Positions 1-5,745 of a stretch of 6,860 nt of DNA are shown piece after piece. This DNA is from Pseudomonadota bacterium (GTDB lineage Bacteria > Desulfobacterota > Desulfobacteria > Desulfobacterales > Desulfobacteraceae). The translations under genes were made by a program, and so were the position numbers. Position 1 is the stretch's first letter, and each line of letters opens with the position of its first letter. Location of the stretch: NCBI GenBank assembly GCA_018816605.1, contig JAHIVS010000552.1:1-6860 (forward strand), written 5' to 3'. The notes under the pieces were generated by a model. The model did no database searches. It had not been told where the DNA came from and saw nothing but the letters and a program-made list of their open reading frames with translations.

Positions 1-161
1 AGGCGGGGGTCATTGGATTGTGAAACCACCCGTTCTGCCCTGTTGAAATCATAATCACAAACAATCATACGTTTCAACCATTGGGCATTGGGGTCATTTT
101 TTGTTGCAATCGATACAATGGCTTCTCCTACACCACCTGCTCCCACCAGTAAAACTCTCAT
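1..161 (-). CDS. Saccharopine dehydrogenase-like NAD(P)-binding protein, N-terminal fragment
   Basis: The first 53 codons are visible and the gene runs off the left edge. The protein opens with MRVLLVGAGGVGEAI, a beta strand followed by the glycine-rich dinucleotide loop GxGGVG (residues 7-12). A second strand follows (RMIVCDYD, residues 31-38) that ends in Asp36, an acidic residue often linked to NAD rather than NADP preference. This is the Rossmann start of the saccharopine dehydrogenase (Lys9-like) superfamily, which includes saccharopine reductases and the carboxynorspermidine/carboxyspermidine dehydrogenases of polyamine synthesis. The ATG is preceded by GGAGG (166-170) at 4 nt. It lies 64 bp downstream of the Lrp-type gene on the same strand and is probably co-transcribed with it. 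The substrate cannot be told from this fragment; the polyamine genes next door make a polyamine or amino-acid role attractive, but that is inference. Confidence 0.8.
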   Translation of the reverse strand, partial: MRVLLVGAGGVGEAIVSIATKNDPNAQWLKRMIVCDYDFNRAERVVSQSNDPR

Positions 162-180
162 AAATCCTCCATAAATCATA

Positions 181-209
181 ATAAATAAAAGGGCCTGTCT
201 ATCTGACCC
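181..209 (-). terminator. Weak intrinsic terminator or attenuator candidate after the Lrp-type gene
   Basis: Read on the minus strand, GGGTC (209-205) can pair with GGCCC (195-191) in a 5-bp stem with one G-U pair and a 9-nt loop, followed by the T-rich run TTTTATTTAT (190-181). It begins 16 nt past the Lrp-type stop codon and ends 19 nt before the next start codon. The stem is short, so it may only reduce transcription into the dehydrogenase gene, or do nothing. Confidence 0.35.
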
Positions 210-225
210 GGGAATACAAAACTGT

Positions 226-711
226 TCAGCTTATGGCCGTTCCCCATTCAAAGTTATGCTTGCCATATTCCATGATCAAAGAGGTTTCAATCTGTTTGAT
301 CCCGTCAATTTTATTGAGTTTTTCAAAAATCAAGACTTCAATGTCTTCAAAGGAGGGCACAATAAAATCGGCATCCACATCGGTTCCGCCGGTGGTAAGC
401 ACAACATACCAGAGTTCCTTGATGGCCACCAGTTCTTTCATGATCATGTCTTTTTTTTTCAACTCAATGTTGATCTTGAAGTTGCCAGCCACCTGGAACC
501 CTAAGTCAAAGGGGTTGCTCACCGCAACAATCTGAACCACTTTATTGTCCAGGAGACGATTGAGCCGTGTTCGAACCGTGGACTCTGCGATCCCAAGTTT
601 TTTTGATATGGCCGTATTTGATATTCTGCCGTCTTTCTGGAGCAATTGAATCATCTCGGAATCAATGGCATCGATTTTAATATGGTGTCTTTTTGTTTTT
701 GGATTAATCAT
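226..711 (-). CDS. Lrp/AsnC family transcriptional regulator
   Basis: The 161-aa length is usual for this family. Residues 13-60 form the AsnC-type winged helix-turn-helix: IDAIDSEMIQLLQKDGRIS, then SNTAISKKLG and the recognition helix AESTVRTRLNRLLDN (42-56). Residues 71-150 form the RAM ligand-binding and oligomerisation domain, with TTGGTDVDADFIV (106-118) at the usual effector-binding turn. Such proteins act in the cytoplasm as dimers or larger assemblies that bind AT-rich inverted repeats and respond to amino acids or related amines. The start codon has only a weak ribosome-binding site (GAAAGAA). The gene is divergent from the patA-like operon across a 183-bp AT-rich gap with a strong inverted repeat, the usual arrangement for a local regulator that also controls itself. 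A run of nine A residues encodes Lys85-87. The effector is unknown; putrescine, lysine or a related compound is a guess from context. Confidence 0.92.
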   Translation of the reverse strand: MINPKTKRHHIKIDAIDSEMIQLLQKDGRISNTAISKKLGIAESTVRTRLNRLLDNKVVQIVAVSNPFDLGFQVAGNFKINIELKKKDMIMKELVAIKELWYVVLTTGGTDVDADFIVPSFEDIEVLIFEKLNKIDGIKQIETSLIMEYGKHNFEWGTAIS

Positions 712-767
712 CGGATTCTTTCGTTTTTAATGTTAAATTACTTTATATTCGCAATAATCAATTTCAC

Positions 768-795
768 TATTTACACTTTTAGATTGTATTGTCAA
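768..795 (-). promoter_or_regulatory. Predicted sigma70-type promoter for the Lrp-type gene
   Basis: On the minus strand a perfect TTGACA -35 box (795-790) is followed after 16 nt by TAAATA (773-768), a poor -10 box with 3 of 6 consensus bases. A start near 760 would leave a leader of about 50 nt before the ATG at 711. The -35 box lies inside the inverted repeat at 788-811. The -35 match and position support it; the -10 box is weak. Confidence 0.4.
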
Positions 796-811
796 TTATT
801 TTATTGACAAT
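788..811. promoter_or_regulatory. Inverted-repeat operator candidate between the divergent genes
   Basis: The arms ATTGTCAAT (788-796) and ATTGACAAT (803-811) are perfect reverse complements separated by 6 AT-only bases. Outside them the symmetry continues as ATTG (783-786) against CAAT (812-815), with one unpaired T at 787. A symmetric AT-rich site between an Lrp/AsnC gene and its divergent neighbour is a typical binding site for that regulator. The repeat contains the -35 boxes of both predicted promoters, so one bound dimer could cover both. Binding by the neighbouring protein is inferred. Confidence 0.65.
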
Positions 812-832
812 CAATGGCCGGTATTCTATTTT
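804..832 (+). promoter_or_regulatory. Predicted sigma70-type promoter for the patA-AOR-aguB operon
   Basis: TTGACA (804-809) is a perfect -35 box. After an optimal 17-nt spacer comes TATTTT (827-832), matching 4 of 6 bases of the -10 consensus. Transcription would start near 839-840, giving a leader of about 55 nt before the ATG at 895. The -35 box forms most of the right arm of the inverted repeat at 788-811. No sigma54-type GG/GC element was seen, in contrast to the E. coli patA promoter, which is known to use sigma54. Confidence 0.55.
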
Positions 833-894
833 TCTATTCATGACTGATAATTTTCTAACCATTTGAAAAGTAAAAACAATTAAGGGAGACTATT

Positions 895-2250
895 ATGGAG
901 GACTACAGAGATTCGGTTTTAAAAGAATCTTCCCAAGTGCTGGACTATATTTTAAAGGATAAATTGACAGAAGAAGATAAAGATCGAATCAGTAAAGATT
1001 CCATCGACAATTTTAATAATCATGTTAATCCCGGATGGTTAAAATATAGAAAATCAGTCTCCACAGATGCAAATTTTGTTGAATGGACCGATTCCCAGGA
1101 AACATTTTCCGATACCCATGGCAATGAATTTATCGATTGTCTCGGGGGGTTTGGCGTATACACCGCCGGTCATAGAAATCCTGAAGTTGTAGCGGCTGTG
1201 ACAGCCCAACTGAATCGATATGCCCTGCACAGCCAGGAATTGGTGGATCCCTTAAGGGGATATCTGGCAAAGCTGGTGGCCATGTGCACCCCGGGGGACC
1301 TGCAATATGCATTTTTTTGCAATGGGGGAGCCGAGGCGGTTGAAATGGCGTTGAAGCTGGCACGGCTTGCCACGGGAAAGCATTATTTTATTTCAACGGT
1401 TGGCGGATTTCACGGCAAATCCATGGGCGCTGTTTCTGCCACGGGAAAAGGGATGTATCGAAGACCCTATCTGCCCCTCATCCAGGGGTTTCAGCATGTG
1501 ACATTCGGGGATGCAAAAGCGACTGAAACCGCCATTAAAAATCTGATTGCCGTGGGGGAAACCGTGGCTGGTATGATTGTGGAACCCATTCAGGGGGAGG
1601 CTGGCATTATTTTACCCCCCGACGGATATCTCAAGGAATTAAGGGCGATTTGTGATAAGTATGAAGTGGTCCTGATTTTTGATGAAATTCAGACGGGTAT
1701 GGGACGGACCGGTACCATGTGGGCCTGTGAAGATTATGATGTGGTTCCGGATATTTTAACCTTTGGAAAAGCTTTTGGTGGCGGCGTGATGCCCATTACC
1801 GGTATCATTGCCAGGCCCCATTTGTGGACCGAAGAGTTAAAGGAAAATCCCTGGATTTTAGGATCCCCCACCTTTGGCGGCAATCCCCTTGCCTGCGCTG
1901 CCGCCATTGCGGCCATTAATTTTACTATTAAAGAGGATCTGCCCGGCCAGATAAAGGAAAAGGGCAAATATTTCATGGATCAGCTTACAAAATTAAAGGA
2001 AAAGTATCCAATCCTTGTGGATGTCCGGGGAAAGGGCTTTTTGATCGGGCTGGAATACAAGACACGGAAAATCGGATGGGCGGTTTCCAAGGGGCTTTTT
2101 AAACGCGGGGTCATGACCGGCGGCACCCTGAACAATGCCAGGGTAAATAGGATAGAGCCTCCCGGCATTCTTGCCTATGAAACCATCGATATTATTATCC
2201 AGCGATTGGACGAAACTTTGGCCGATGTATCAAAGGAGTTTAACGCATAA
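895..2250 (+). CDS. patA: Putrescine aminotransferase-like class III PLP aminotransferase
   Basis: The 451-aa protein closely resembles, as I recall that sequence, E. coli putrescine aminotransferase (PatA/YgjG, about 459 aa). It transfers an amino group from putrescine, and often cadaverine, to 2-oxoglutarate, giving 4-aminobutanal (which cyclises to 1-pyrroline) and glutamate. Shared stretches include HVNPGWLKYRKSV (43-55), EFIDCLGGFG (78-87), LHSQELVDPLR (111-121), GFHGKS (171-176) and TLNNARVNRIEPP (411-423). Asp263 in IFDEIQTGMGRTG contacts the PLP ring nitrogen and Lys292 in FGKAFGGG is the Schiff-base lysine. All expected fold parts are present. The ATG is preceded by AGGGAG (883-888) at 6 nt. 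It is first in a five-gene run with AguB, which makes putrescine, as the last gene; this supports a diamine substrate. Cadaverine or another omega-amine remains possible. Confidence 0.9.
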   Translation: MEDYRDSVLKESSQVLDYILKDKLTEEDKDRISKDSIDNFNNHVNPGWLKYRKSVSTDANFVEWTDSQETFSDTHGNEFIDCLGGFGVYTAGHRNPEVVAAVTAQLNRYALHSQELVDPLRGYLAKLVAMCTPGDLQYAFFCNGGAEAVEMALKLARLATGKHYFISTVGGFHGKSMGAVSATGKGMYRRPYLPLIQGFQHVTFGDAKATETAIKNLIAVGETVAGMIVEPIQGEAGIILPPDGYLKELRAICDKYEVVLIFDEIQTGMGRTGTMWACEDYDVVPDILTFGKAFGGGVMPITGIIARPHLWTEELKENPWILGSPTFGGNPLACAAAIAAINFTIKEDLPGQIKEKGKYFMDQLTKLKEKYPILVDVRGKGFLIGLEYKTRKIGWAVSKGLFKRGVMTGGTLNNARVNRIEPPGILAYETIDIIIQRLDETLADVSKEFNA

Positions 2251-2259
2251 ACATAGGGA

Positions 2260-2284
2260 GGCCGGGATAGTTGCCAGCCCGGTT
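2260..2284 (+). other. Small GC hairpin between the aminotransferase and AOR genes
   Basis: CCGGG (2262-2266) pairs with CCCGG (2278-2282), extendable by two G-U pairs, around an 11-nt loop. No T-run follows, so it is not an intrinsic terminator. It lies 12 nt after the aminotransferase stop and could stabilise or process the mRNA between the two genes. It could also be chance. Confidence 0.3.
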
Positions 2285-2293
2285 AAACACCAG

Positions 2294-2312
2294 AAAAAAA
2301 AGGAGGGGGGGG
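2294..2312 (+). promoter_or_regulatory. Ribosome-binding site of the AOR gene built from A8 and G8 tracts
   Basis: Eight A residues (2294-2301) run into GGAGG (2302-2306), whose last two G residues begin a run of eight G (2305-2312), with one base before the ATG at 2314. AGGAGG ends 7 nt before the start codon, a good distance. Loss or gain of a base in the G tract would change that distance, so translation of the AOR could vary by slippage. Confidence 0.75.
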
Positions 2313-2313
2313 T

Positions 2314-4041
2314 ATGAAAATCATCAGGGTCGATATGCGTAGCAAAAAAATAACCACGCAAGAAGTGACATCTGCCTTTACCGGAATGGGGGGCAGAGGG
2401 CTTACCTCATTCATGATCAACCAGGAAGTCCCCGGGGGATGTGATCCCCTGGGGCCGGAAAACAAGCTGATTTTTGCGCCTGGGTATTTGAGCGGTTCTT
2501 CCCTGGTCAATTCTTCAAGGTTTTCCATTGGCGCCAAAAGTCCGTTAACCGGCGGCATCAAGGAGAGCAACGTGGGCGGGACGGTTGCTGCAGACCTGGC
2601 ACATACCGGCATCTCTGCCATCATTATTGAGGGTCAGCCGGAAAAGGATCACGCCTATATCCTGAAGATTGACAAACAGGGGGATGCGGTTCTTTCGGAT
2701 GCCGATGCATTCTGGGGCAAACGAACCTATGCCCTGGTGGCCAGCCTTAAGGCCATCCATGGGGAAGATTGCAGCATTACCTGTATCGGTCCGGCAGGGG
2801 AACTGCAATTGTCGGCTGCCTCCATCCAGTCCACGGACAGGGACGGCCGTCCCTGCCGTGCCGCAGGACGGGGGGGCTTGGGTGCTGTCATGGGTTCCAA
2901 GGGACTCAAAGCCTTGATTGTTGAAAGAAAAGCGGGAAAGACCGCGCCAATCAAAGATATGGAAGCGTTTAAATCCAGTGCCAAAATTTTTGCCAAGGCT
3001 GTGCTGGCAGATGAATTTTCAGCACAAATATTGCCTGCCCTGGGATCGGCCGTCCTGGTGGAGCCCATTAATGCCGCCGGCGCCTTTCCCACACGAAATG
3101 CCAGACAAGGTCAGTTTGAAGATGCCGATAAGATCAGCGGGGAAACCATGGCCCAGATCATAAAAGAGCGGGGCGGTATCCCCAATCATAAGGGGTGTTC
3201 CCAGTGCATTATCAATTGCTCCAATGAATATGTGGATGAAAAGGGAAAATATGTCACCTCCTCCCTGGAGTATGAGACCATCTGGTCCATGGGCGGGATG
3301 ATCGGTAACAATGATCTGGATGCCATTGCCCGCCTTGATTTTCTCTGCGATGATATCGGCCTGGATACCATGAGTACAGGGGTGGCCATTGCCGTTGCCA
3401 TGGATGCCGGATACAAACCGTTCGGTGATGCAGCAGCAGCCATTGAAATGGTTGAGGCGGTTGCCACGGGCAGTGATTTTGGAAAAATTATCGGCCATGG
3501 CCCCAAGCGTGTGGGCGAATATTTTAACCATGATCGGGTACCTGTTATTAAAGGACAGAGTATTGCGGCCTATGATCCACGGGCTATTCACGGCATGGCG
3601 GTTACCTATGCCACCACGCCCATGGGGGGCGATCATACCGCAGGATGGGTGGTGGAGTCCAATCTTGAAGCCTTTGGGGGCACTCTGGATCCTTTTGGCG
3701 CCGAAGGCCAGGTGGAAACATCACGGGATGCCCAGCTTCATATGGCAGTAGTGGATACCATGGGGATCTGTGATTTTGCCCAGACCGGATTCAAGGCACC
3801 CGACGGCCTTGAAAATGTGTGTAAAATGGTGGCGGCCAAATCCGGCCAGCCCTTTTCATCCAAAGACTGGCATGCATTGGGCAAAAAAATCATTCAGACG
3901 GAATTGGCATTCAATAAAGCGGCCGGTTTTACAAGACAAGATGACCGGCTTCCAAAAATGTTTTATGAAGAGCCCCTGCCACCCCATAACAAGGTGGTGG
4001 TCATCTCTGATGAACAAATGGATACAACCTTTAATTTTTAG
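2314..4041 (+). CDS. Aldehyde:ferredoxin oxidoreductase family tungsto/molybdoenzyme
   Basis: This 575-aa protein has the full AOR plan (about 600 aa in Pyrococcus). The family oxidises aldehydes to acids in the cytoplasm and passes electrons to ferredoxin, using a bis-pterin tungsten or molybdenum centre and one [4Fe-4S] cluster. The N-terminal pterin-binding domain (1-205) contains DPLGPENKLIFAPG (44-57), RFSIGAKSPLTGG (69-81), SNVGG (85-89) and RAAGRGGLGAVMGSKGLKA (182-200). Cluster cysteines are C295, C298 and C302 (CSQCIINC), with C486 as the fourth ligand. The two pterin-contact motifs are DDIGLD (346-351) and DTMGIC (481-486). EYET (319-322) and H441 in GGDHTAG resemble active-site positions in known AORs. 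No key residue is missing. It follows the aminotransferase by 63 bp and precedes a sulfur-carrier gene by 10 bp. The context suggests an aminoaldehyde such as 4-aminobutanal as substrate (inference). Tungsten versus molybdenum cannot be decided. Confidence 0.93.
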   Translation: MKIIRVDMRSKKITTQEVTSAFTGMGGRGLTSFMINQEVPGGCDPLGPENKLIFAPGYLSGSSLVNSSRFSIGAKSPLTGGIKESNVGGTVAADLAHTGISAIIIEGQPEKDHAYILKIDKQGDAVLSDADAFWGKRTYALVASLKAIHGEDCSITCIGPAGELQLSAASIQSTDRDGRPCRAAGRGGLGAVMGSKGLKALIVERKAGKTAPIKDMEAFKSSAKIFAKAVLADEFSAQILPALGSAVLVEPINAAGAFPTRNARQGQFEDADKISGETMAQIIKERGGIPNHKGCSQCIINCSNEYVDEKGKYVTSSLEYETIWSMGGMIGNNDLDAIARLDFLCDDIGLDTMSTGVAIAVAMDAGYKPFGDAAAAIEMVEAVATGSDFGKIIGHGPKRVGEYFNHDRVPVIKGQSIAAYDPRAIHGMAVTYATTPMGGDHTAGWVVESNLEAFGGTLDPFGAEGQVETSRDAQLHMAVVDTMGICDFAQTGFKAPDGLENVCKMVAAKSGQPFSSKDWHALGKKIIQTELAFNKAAGFTRQDDRLPKMFYEEPLPPHNKVVVISDEQMDTTFNF

Positions 4042-4044
4042 GAA
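4039..4044 (+). promoter_or_regulatory. Ribosome-binding site that sets a TTG start for the sulfur-carrier gene
   Basis: TAGGAA overlaps the AOR stop codon (TAG, 4039-4041). AGGA ends 8 nt before TTG at 4052. No ATG or GTG gives a plausible N-terminus here; an in-frame reading upstream lies wholly inside the AOR gene. The placement suggests translational coupling to the AOR. Confidence 0.6.
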
Positions 4045-4051
4045 TCCATCA

Positions 4052-4291
4052 TTGGAATTGACGGTTAAATTATACGGAACCCTTAGCGGCCCTTTTGATA
4101 ACTATGATCATCGGGAGGGCCTTGGGGTTTGCCTGGCAGAGGGTTCATCCATAGGGGATCTGTTGATTTTTTTGAATCTTAATTCAAAGGGAATCGGGAT
4201 GGTCTTTATGGATGGCCGACCGGTAAAAAAGGAGACCCGGTTAAAAGAGGGCGCCCGGGTCAAGATTTTTCAACCGATTTTTGGCGGTTAA
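4052..4291 (+). CDS. MoaD/ThiS-family ubiquitin-fold sulfur carrier
   Basis: Started at TTG 4052, this gives a 79-aa protein, the usual size of MoaD/ThiS. It opens with MELTVKLYGTLSG (first beta strand), has a middle GSSIGDLLIFLNL helix (31-43) and VFMDGRPVKKETRLKEGARVKIF (51-73), and ends in FQPIFGG. The C-terminal Gly-Gly is the diagnostic feature: it is adenylated and converted to a thiocarboxylate that donates sulfur, in MoaD to the dithiolene of molybdopterin. It starts 10 bp after the AOR, which needs such a cofactor, so a dedicated role in tungsto- or molybdopterin synthesis or AOR maturation is the likely reading. ThiS-like or other sulfur delivery is possible. No activating enzyme (MoeB/ThiF) is in the window. 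TTG 4058 is an alternative start that would remove two residues. Confidence 0.82.
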   Translation: MELTVKLYGTLSGPFDNYDHREGLGVCLAEGSSIGDLLIFLNLNSKGIGMVFMDGRPVKKETRLKEGARVKIFQPIFGG

Positions 4292-4319
4292 TATAAAAAT
4301 TTCCATTGGAGGAGGCCCC

Positions 4320-4727
4320 ATGAAAATCATGATGGGATATCACGATGTTTCCCTTGACAGTAAAATCGTAAAAACGGCACTTGACAGAGCAAAACGATTA
4401 AATGCACAACTGAATCTGGTCACCAGCATGACCATTGGAGAAGGGGTACCCAAAATTGAATTTGATATGGCAGAAGAGGACCTGACAAAGGGGAAACAAT
4501 TTTTTCTTGATCAGGGGATTGATTGCATTGTCCACCTTTTTGAAACCGGTTTGACAGCGGGTGAGGGGCTGGTTAAATTTGCCCTGGACAATCAAATGGA
4601 TGAATTGATTCTCGGAGTAAGAAGCCGGTCCAAACTGGGAAAACTCATTTTTGGATCTACTGCCCAATATGTTATTTTACACGCATCTTGTCCGGTTCTT
4701 TCCGTGAACGAAGAAGACAATTCATAA
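4320..4727 (+). CDS. Universal stress protein (UspA family)
   Basis: This is a 135-aa single-domain Usp protein. It starts with MKIMMGYHDVSLDSKIVKTALDRAK, the first strand and helix of the alpha/beta fold, and ends with LILGVRSRSKLGKLIFGSTAQYVILHASCPVLSVN (96-130). That segment carries the nucleotide-binding signature G-2x-G-9x-G-S/T, except that the second glycine is Ser102, a common variant. ATP or AMP binding is therefore likely but not certain. ATG 4320 is chosen because GGAGGAGG (4308-4315) sits just before it; a longer reading from 4281 would place this site inside the gene. It lies 28 bp after the sulfur-carrier gene and 25 bp before aguB, inside the operon. Usp proteins are often in anaerobic metabolic operons without a known catalytic role; here it may sense energy state or act as an accessory protein. 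Confidence 0.9.
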   Translation: MKIMMGYHDVSLDSKIVKTALDRAKRLNAQLNLVTSMTIGEGVPKIEFDMAEEDLTKGKQFFLDQGIDCIVHLFETGLTAGEGLVKFALDNQMDELILGVRSRSKLGKLIFGSTAQYVILHASCPVLSVNEEDNS

Positions 4728-4752
4728 ACCAGGTCCTAACCCAGGGAGCCAA

Positions 4753-5622
4753 ATGAAATCAATTAAAGTTGCTGCCGTTCAAATGGCCTGCACATCCGAT
4801 AAAGTCTGCAATATTGAAACGGCCCAAACCCTTGTCAGAAAGGCCGCTTCCCAGGGCGCCCAGATCATTCTTCTCCAGGAGTTGTTTGAAACCCTCTATT
4901 TCTGCCAGGAGGAAAAGGCGGAACATTTCGGGCTGGCAACGGAACTTGCAAAAAATGAAGCGGTTCATTCCCTATCAAAATTGGCGCGAGAACTGAATGT
5001 GGTGCTGCCAATAAGCTTTTTTGAACGCGTAAACCAGGCCCGTTTTAATTCAATTGCTATTATTGATGCCGATGGCAGAAATCTGGGCCTTTATCGGAAA
5101 ACCCATATTCCGGACGGCCCCGGATATGAGGAGAAATTTTATTTCAACCCCGGTGATACCGGTTTCAAGGTCTGGAAAACCCGGTATGCCACCATTGGTG
5201 TCGGCATCTGCTGGGACCAGTGGTTTCCGGAGACTGCCCGGTGCATGGCCCTCATGGGGGCTGAAATCCTTTTGTATCCCACGGCCATCGGGTCGGAGCC
5301 GGCAGATCCCTCTTGTGACAGCAAAGATCATTGGCAAACCTGCATGTGCGGCCATGCTGCCGCCAATCTCATGCCCGTGGTCGCCTCCAACCGGATTGGT
5401 ACGGAAACCTTTGGTCCCTCCCACATTACCTTTTACGGCTCCTCATTTATCACCGATAACAAAGGCCGGATCATTGCCCAGGCAGACCGCAATACTGAAG
5501 ATATCCTTGTTGCCGAGTTTGATCTGGATGCCTTTGCCCGCAACAGAGAGGCATGGGGGTTGTTCAGGGACAGACGTCCGGAAGCATACGGGCCGATAAT
5601 GACCCTTGACGGGAAGGGATAA
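4753..5622 (+). CDS. aguB: N-carbamoylputrescine amidase
   Basis: The 289-aa protein belongs to the nitrilase/carbon-nitrogen hydrolase superfamily and has the usual length for AguB. The Glu-Lys-Cys triad is visible as E43 (LLQELF), K116 (LYRKTHIPDGPGYEEKF) and C153 (GVGICWDQWFPE). The stretches KTHIPDGPGYEEKFYFNPGDTGFKV, YPTAIGSEP, DHWQ, ASNRIGTE, FDLD and WGLFRDRRPE match the N-carbamoylputrescine amidase subfamily specifically. The enzyme hydrolyses N-carbamoylputrescine to putrescine, CO2 and ammonia, the last step of the agmatine route. AGGGAG (4743-4748) lies 4 nt before the ATG. It ends the five-gene run. Agmatine deiminase (AguA) and arginine decarboxylase, which would supply its substrate, are not in the window. 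Its product is the substrate of the first gene of the operon, which ties the operon together. Confidence 0.92.
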   Translation: MKSIKVAAVQMACTSDKVCNIETAQTLVRKAASQGAQIILLQELFETLYFCQEEKAEHFGLATELAKNEAVHSLSKLARELNVVLPISFFERVNQARFNSIAIIDADGRNLGLYRKTHIPDGPGYEEKFYFNPGDTGFKVWKTRYATIGVGICWDQWFPETARCMALMGAEILLYPTAIGSEPADPSCDSKDHWQTCMCGHAAANLMPVVASNRIGTETFGPSHITFYGSSFITDNKGRIIAQADRNTEDILVAEFDLDAFARNREAWGLFRDRRPEAYGPIMTLDGKG

Positions 5623-5745
5623 ACAGCTTGTCAACCCTTTCAAGTACGACGTCAAGATTCGATGCCACCAAAACAAGCGTTTCCCTTAAGGCGATGGGGC
5701 AGGCATTCTGACCAGTCGGGTTCGGGGCAAAGATACTAGGGCGGA

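Noticed and set aside
3019..3636. A 205-codon open frame on the minus strand inside the AOR gene
   Set aside because: It lies wholly opposite a gene with complete AOR motifs, has no ribosome-binding site or recognisable domain, and is best read as a shadow of the codon bias.
3770..4051. An upstream extension of the sulfur-carrier frame, starting at an ATG inside the AOR gene
   Set aside because: The extra 94 codons overlap the AOR coding region, look like out-of-frame translation, and would make the protein twice the family length.
4281..4319. A longer N-terminus for the universal stress protein
   Set aside because: It would overlap the end of the sulfur-carrier gene and place the strong GGAGGAGG site inside the coding region; Usp proteins begin at the strand that follows ATG 4320.
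5054..5599. A long second plus-strand frame inside aguB
   Set aside because: The overlapping frame carries the full Glu-Lys-Cys triad and AguB signatures; this one is rich in Pro, Arg and Ser without any fold signal.
5623..5745. Stop-free minus-strand stretch and possible gene remnant or terminator in the aguB-pbpC gap
   Set aside because: One minus frame can be read through the gap (including a segment like LRETLVLVASNLDVVLERVDKLF), but it has no start or ribosome-binding site and is too short to be significant. I found no stem with a T-run on either strand.
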